64,000 nt of DNA from Conchocele bisecta (lineage: Eukaryota; Mollusca; Bivalvia; Lucinida; Thyasiridae). The translations under genes were made by a program, and so were the position numbers. The notes beneath the pieces are model-generated. The model saw nothing but the letters and a program-made list of their open reading frames with translations, was not told where the DNA came from and made no database searches. Positions 60,186-64,000 of this stretch are shown here, in pieces; the first letter of the stretch is position 1; each line of letters opens with the position of its first letter. The stretch lies in contig CM055272.1 of NCBI GenBank assembly GCA_029237695.1, positions 15,178,042 to 15,242,041 of the forward strand, written 5' to 3'.

Positions 60186-60943
60186 AGAGCTCCAGTTAAG
60201 GTGTGTATTGGCGTATTTTACGCACTTATTTTAGCAGAATAGGCATTGATTATCAAAAGTGGGACTACAAAATAATCACAGCAATATGAAAATAAACATT
60301 GTTTAAACTAAATTGAATAGTGGAAAGCTGAAAATGTACTGTTTGCTTTTTGTAGCTCAACAAAGTAAATTTTCAACTGTATTACAGTATGAACAAGTAA
60401 CAATACACTCAAATAAGTGAATGTTAAATTTGTTTTGATCATTTGTTCCCTATTTAATAACAACGAAATCAATAATCCATTTGTAGCAAGAAATGTGGCA
60501 TGTCGGCACATGAATGCACTCGGTGGCAGATTGGAGAAACTGTGGCAAAGTTAATAAATCAAAGTGATAAGTATTCACAAGCAAGGTCATATTAATAGCA
60601 ACATGGATGTGTGGCATTTGTCCACAAGTATGCTGTGTTGAAATATTTAAGTAATCCTTCAAGGAATATAGAAGTTATGACAGAATTGATAAACTCCGGC
60701 GAACTTCTTAATTTGTGGGAACAAGTTAAAAGTCATGGATGTGTGGCATTTGTCCACGGGTATACTGCAGCAAACTTCTTAATGTGCCGGACACACGGAC
60801 GGATAGACACACGGACACACAGTCCAAACACTATATCATGCCTCCGGCTCTACCGAGGCCGGGGCCATAAAAATAAAATAGGCATTGAATTTAAAATGAA
60901 GGGGTACAATACTCTTTTGATACAAAGCTTATTTAGAGCTCTG
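60186..60943. mobile_element. Family-B MITE split by an array-type element (60484-60870)
   Basis: Starts CAGAGCTCCAGTTAAGGTGT and ends TTATTTAGAGCTCTG. The insert has GGATGTGTGGCATTTGTCCA units and ends ACACGGACACACAGTCCAAA then a CCTCCGGCTCTACCGAGG-type hairpin. Confidence 0.82.
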
Positions 60944-60947
60944 TCTT

Positions 60948-61536
60948 CCTATACATGTGTTACCGTAATAACCCAAATAACAGATATTGAGATCGACAAC
61001 ATTGAAAAGGAGTTCAGATATGATGAGCAGTATATGGCTCTAACATTAGTGCGAAATGTACAAATTAACAGAGAAGAAATGAACATGCAAAAGAAACAGC
61101 AAGCTGTGAATACATGTATTGAGATTCTACTGCAGAATATACCACAGTCAGATATCATAATCTTTACAGATCATGAGATGGTTCAACACTGAAGGGAAAT
61201 CCAGGGCCCACAGGGGCAAGTGCTGTGGTGTACTTGGAGGGGCAACATGAACAACCCATATGTATTAAGAAAAGTAATAGTGCGCAAAGCAACAATTACG
61301 CAGGCAAACTGGTTGGCATACAAGATAAGATCCGAGAACTAGTCAGGCTTTTATAAGAAAAACAAGTCTCCATACTTACACACTGGTGCCCTGGCCACAA
61401 ATATATAATACATGTAGGTAACGAGCTCGCAGACAAGTGGGCAAAAGTAGCAGCAGCCGAGGCGTAGTCATTGGAAACGTCAACTTGTAATTATACCAAG
61501 AAAGCGGTTCGGAAAACTTTACAGAAAGGATCAGTT
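60948..61536 (+). pseudogene. Decayed non-LTR retrotransposon C-terminus: RNase H domain
   Basis: Reads IDNIEKEFRYDEQYMALTLV .. SDIIIFTDHE, then a frame change, GPTGASAVVYLEG, NYAGKLVGIQDKIRELVRLL, stop, VSILTHWCPGHKYI and GNELADKWAKVAAAEA. These match type I RNase H blocks (FTDGS, G-A--L, W-PGH--I-GNE-AD--A). At least one frameshift and three stops make it non-functional. No reverse transcriptase remains in the window. Confidence 0.8.
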
Positions 61537-62708
61537 AAACAAGAGCTGTAGGAGAACAGGATAGCTCGATTACGAGGGTTGTCGATGTACACATAGCTTG
61601 ACAAACAAGGTGGCTGCGGCCTGCATAAAAACCTTAACCAAGGTTGACTAAAAACCTTAACCAAGGGAAATTAAGTAAGTAATTCAAGGTTAAATGTAGG
61701 TCACTGTTAGATATAGGTCAGGGGTTATTGATGTACATCACTAGGAGATGAAGTTTTCCAAGTATGGTTGATGTAGGCCCAGGAGTATTCCATATACAAG
61801 CTTGGCTAAAAACCTTAATCAAGGGGAAATAACTAAGTAATCCAAGGATACAAGTAGGTCAAGGTCAAATATAGGTCAGGGATTATTGATGTACATCACT
61901 AGGAGATGAAGTTGTCCAAGTATGGTTGATGTAGGCCCAGGAGTATTCCATATACAAGCTTGACTATAAACATTAACCAAGTACTTCAAGGTTAAATGTA
62001 GGTGAAGGTAAAATATAGGTCAGGGGTTATTGATGTACATCACTATCAGAAAGGGTTGTCCAAGTATGGTGTCTGTATGCACAATAGTATTCCATGTACA
62101 AGCTTGAGTAAAAACCTTAACCAAGGTTGACTAAAAACCTTAACCAAGGGGAATTAACTAAGTAATTAAAGGTTAAATATAGGTCAAGGTCAAATATAGG
62201 TCGGGGTTGTTGATGTACATCACTAGGAGATGAAGTTGTCCAAGTATGGTTGGTGTAGGGCCAGGAGTATTCCATCTACAAGCTTGACTAAAAACGTTAA
62301 CCAAGGGGAATTAACTAAGTAATACAAGAGGAAATGTAGGTCAAGGTCAAATATAGATCAGGGGTTATTGATGTACATCCCTATGAGAAAAGGTTGTCCA
62401 AGTATGGTGTCTGTATGCACAATAGTATTCCATGTACAAGCTTGACTAAAAAACTTAACCAAGGTTGACTAAAAACCTTAACCAAGGGGAATTAACTAAG
62501 TAATTCAAGAGGAAATGTAGGTCAAGGTCAAATATAGATCAGGGGTTATTGATGTACATCACTGGGAGATGAAGTTGTCCAAGTATGGTGGGTGTAGGGC
62601 CAGTAGTATTCCATATACAAGGTTGACTAAAAACCTTAACCAAGGCGTGACGGTGATGCCGGGGTGACAAAATAAGCTCTAACTATTCTTCAAATAGTCG
62701 AGCTAAAA
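61537..62708. mobile_element. Tandem-array (pearl-like) element nested in the RNase H pseudogene
   Basis: About 1.17 kb of repeated units (roughly 140-180 bp; marks at about 61729, 61888, 62030, 62209, 62367, 62548) carrying CTAAAAACCTTAACCAAGG and AGGTCAAGGTCAAATATAGG. It starts near CAAGAGCTGTAGGAGAAC and ends with CTAACTATTCTTCAAATAGT. The RNase H reading resumes in frame after it. Confidence 0.8.
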
Positions 62709-63182
62709 ATGGCAGAGAGCATTTACACTTTCCGATCATTATTCTCATCTACAAGAAATTGTGAAAGCAGTAGGCAAAAGGCCAAAGACAGGAGAAGCAG
62801 ACCTACTTGGATACAGAGCACTAAATCAACTGGTGAGTGATCACACAAAGCTTAACGCGCATATGGCAGTGATCAAACAAAATCAGACAAGAATGTACGA
62901 AGTCTGCAAAGTCCCAGAAACAATTGGGCATTTCCTACATGACTGTGACCAATATTTGTGCCAAAGATAATTACTGAATAGAGAAGTGACATCAATTACA
63001 AGAAATAAGGAGATACTGTGTGATGCCCTGAATCTTAAAGTATATACAGGGAATGTAGAGGAGAGAAGTGACTACGGCAGAGACGAGTTGATCATGGCAT
63101 TCCTGAGATTCCTTAAGGGTACAGGGAAGTTTCAAAAATATTTCATTCCCTACTTCATGCATGCGTCACAAGAGTTTACATA
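62709..63182 (+). pseudogene. Decayed non-LTR retrotransposon C-terminus: region after RNase H with zinc-finger-like motif
   Basis: Continues the upstream frame after an inserted repeat: KWQRAFTLSDHYSHLQEIVK, then RPKTGEADLLGYRALNQLVS and the motif VCKVPETIGHFLHDC. This resembles the C---PET--H-L--C motif that ends many RNase H-bearing non-LTR elements. A single stop after LCQR interrupts it; SITRNKEILCDALNLKVYTG and GRDELIMAFLRFLKGTGKFQ follow in frame. Confidence 0.75.
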
Positions 63183-63499
63183 AGCACCAAGTGTAGAGCA
63201 TCCCGAGATTACGAAGCACAGATGTGACCAAAGCTAGCGGAAGATTAGCAAAAGGATCAACAACAACAACAAAAATAAAAAATTATTCGGACACAAGTCA
63301 ATTTATTTGGTGATTTAGTGTGGATAAACATACAAGCCCATTTATAGCTTAGATAATCTCCGCAATATGGATATCTTTTAGTTTTTACTGTTTTTTATAT
63401 TTTCTGTATCCTGGTAGCAGGCCGTCAAGTGCGGGATTGGTAAAAAAACATAGGAAAATAGGAATTCACACGGTGAAAAAATAGGAAAATATAGTCAAC

Positions 63500-64000
63500 A
63501 AGAGTGCCGTAAGTCACAAAATACGCCTGTCGAATATGGGCCAGACAGCGAAGATGCAGAAATGTGAAGCTGTCACCAAGGCAAGAAACATTAATGAGAA
63601 TTTGAAACTCTATAGCATTATTTTTTCATCTTGTTGTGCTAAACATGTCTACTAATTGAGGCAGAGATGTGCTAAAAATATTTGTTCGCCATAAAAACAC
63701 CAACGGTGCACATCTTCAATATGTGTAGAAGATGTGTGTATAGTTTCAGATCAATCGACTGAACGGTTTCAGAGGAGTTGTGCACACAAACTCTGTACCC
63801 TATATAGAATTGTATAGAAAAATGTAGAACAAATGGCTAAGTTAAAAAGGTGATATTTTTGTTCCAAAATATTTTTTCGGCATAATTAAAAACACCAAGG
63901 TGCACATCTTCAATATGTGTAGAAGACGTGTGTATAGTTTCAGAACGATCGACTGAACGATTTCGGAGGAGTTGTGTACACAATCTCTGTACAGTTTATA
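63500..64000. mobile_element. Tandem-array element running off the right edge
   Basis: AACAAGAGTGCCGTAAGTCA start; units with GGTGCACATCTTCAATATGT at about 63705 and 63899 and GGAGTTGTGCACACAAACTC. Confidence 0.75.

Noticed and set aside
60611..60870. First part of the 193-codon plus-strand reading at 60611-61192 as part of the RNase H protein
   Set aside because: That part is array-repeat sequence (GGATGTGTGGCATTTGTCCA units) and MITE; only the part after about 60948 is retrotransposon-derived.

Overview
This is a eukaryotic window, most probably from a bivalve mollusc. The evidence is a split gene with GT-AG introns, AT-rich sequence, tRNA-headed SINEs, dense short palindromic DNA transposons, and many 'pearl'-like (Helitron-like) elements built of tandem units of about 150-180 bp. 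No bacterial, viral or CRISPR feature was seen. The phylum call rests on repeat style and on general similarity of the encoded protein to animal proteins, so it is moderate.

One gene dominates the window: a minus-strand DNA polymerase nu (POLN) gene running from a start codon near 60115 leftwards to at least 6512. I reconstructed 19 exons whose splice phases fit each neighbour, plus two less certain exons. They cover an N-terminal segment (60115-59965, 59252-59168, 50212-50087), a long disordered serine/asparagine-rich region (45174-43839), a basic NLS-like exon (34651-34550), the degenerate exonuclease-like region (32513-27464), the thumb-side helices (26287-25233) and the palm/fingers with polymerase motifs A and B and the conserved region before motif C (24544-6512). 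Motif C (HDE) and the stop codon are not in the window and should lie beyond the left edge.

Nearly everything else is intronic or flanking repeats. Recurrent families include: (A) about 235-bp MITEs with TGGCTGTGACTGGAGAAATG ends; (B) CAGAGCTCCAGATAAG-ended elements with 6-bp target duplications; (C) CACTAAACTTTGTACGACTA palindromes; (D) a roughly 158-bp near-perfect hairpin; (E) GTAGCCTATTTCATCAA elements; (F) roughly 500-bp elements with TTAAAGGTACATGC ends; TA-flanked pogo/Tigger-like elements; tRNA-derived SINEs; and at least eight different tandem-array elements. Several are nested. To the right of the POLN start (60.2-64 kb) lies a decayed non-LTR retrotransposon C-terminus (RNase H plus zinc-finger-like motif), itself split by a tandem-array element.

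The most interesting observation is a family-B element inserted in POLN coding sequence at 44259-44566. The uninterrupted exon can be read through the target site. The present sequence can still be spliced in frame using a 5' splice site carried in the element's terminal repeat and a 3' splice site made by the target duplication. It therefore looks like an intron born from a DNA transposon. Two 500-N gaps have identical 18-bp flanks and are probably artefactual.
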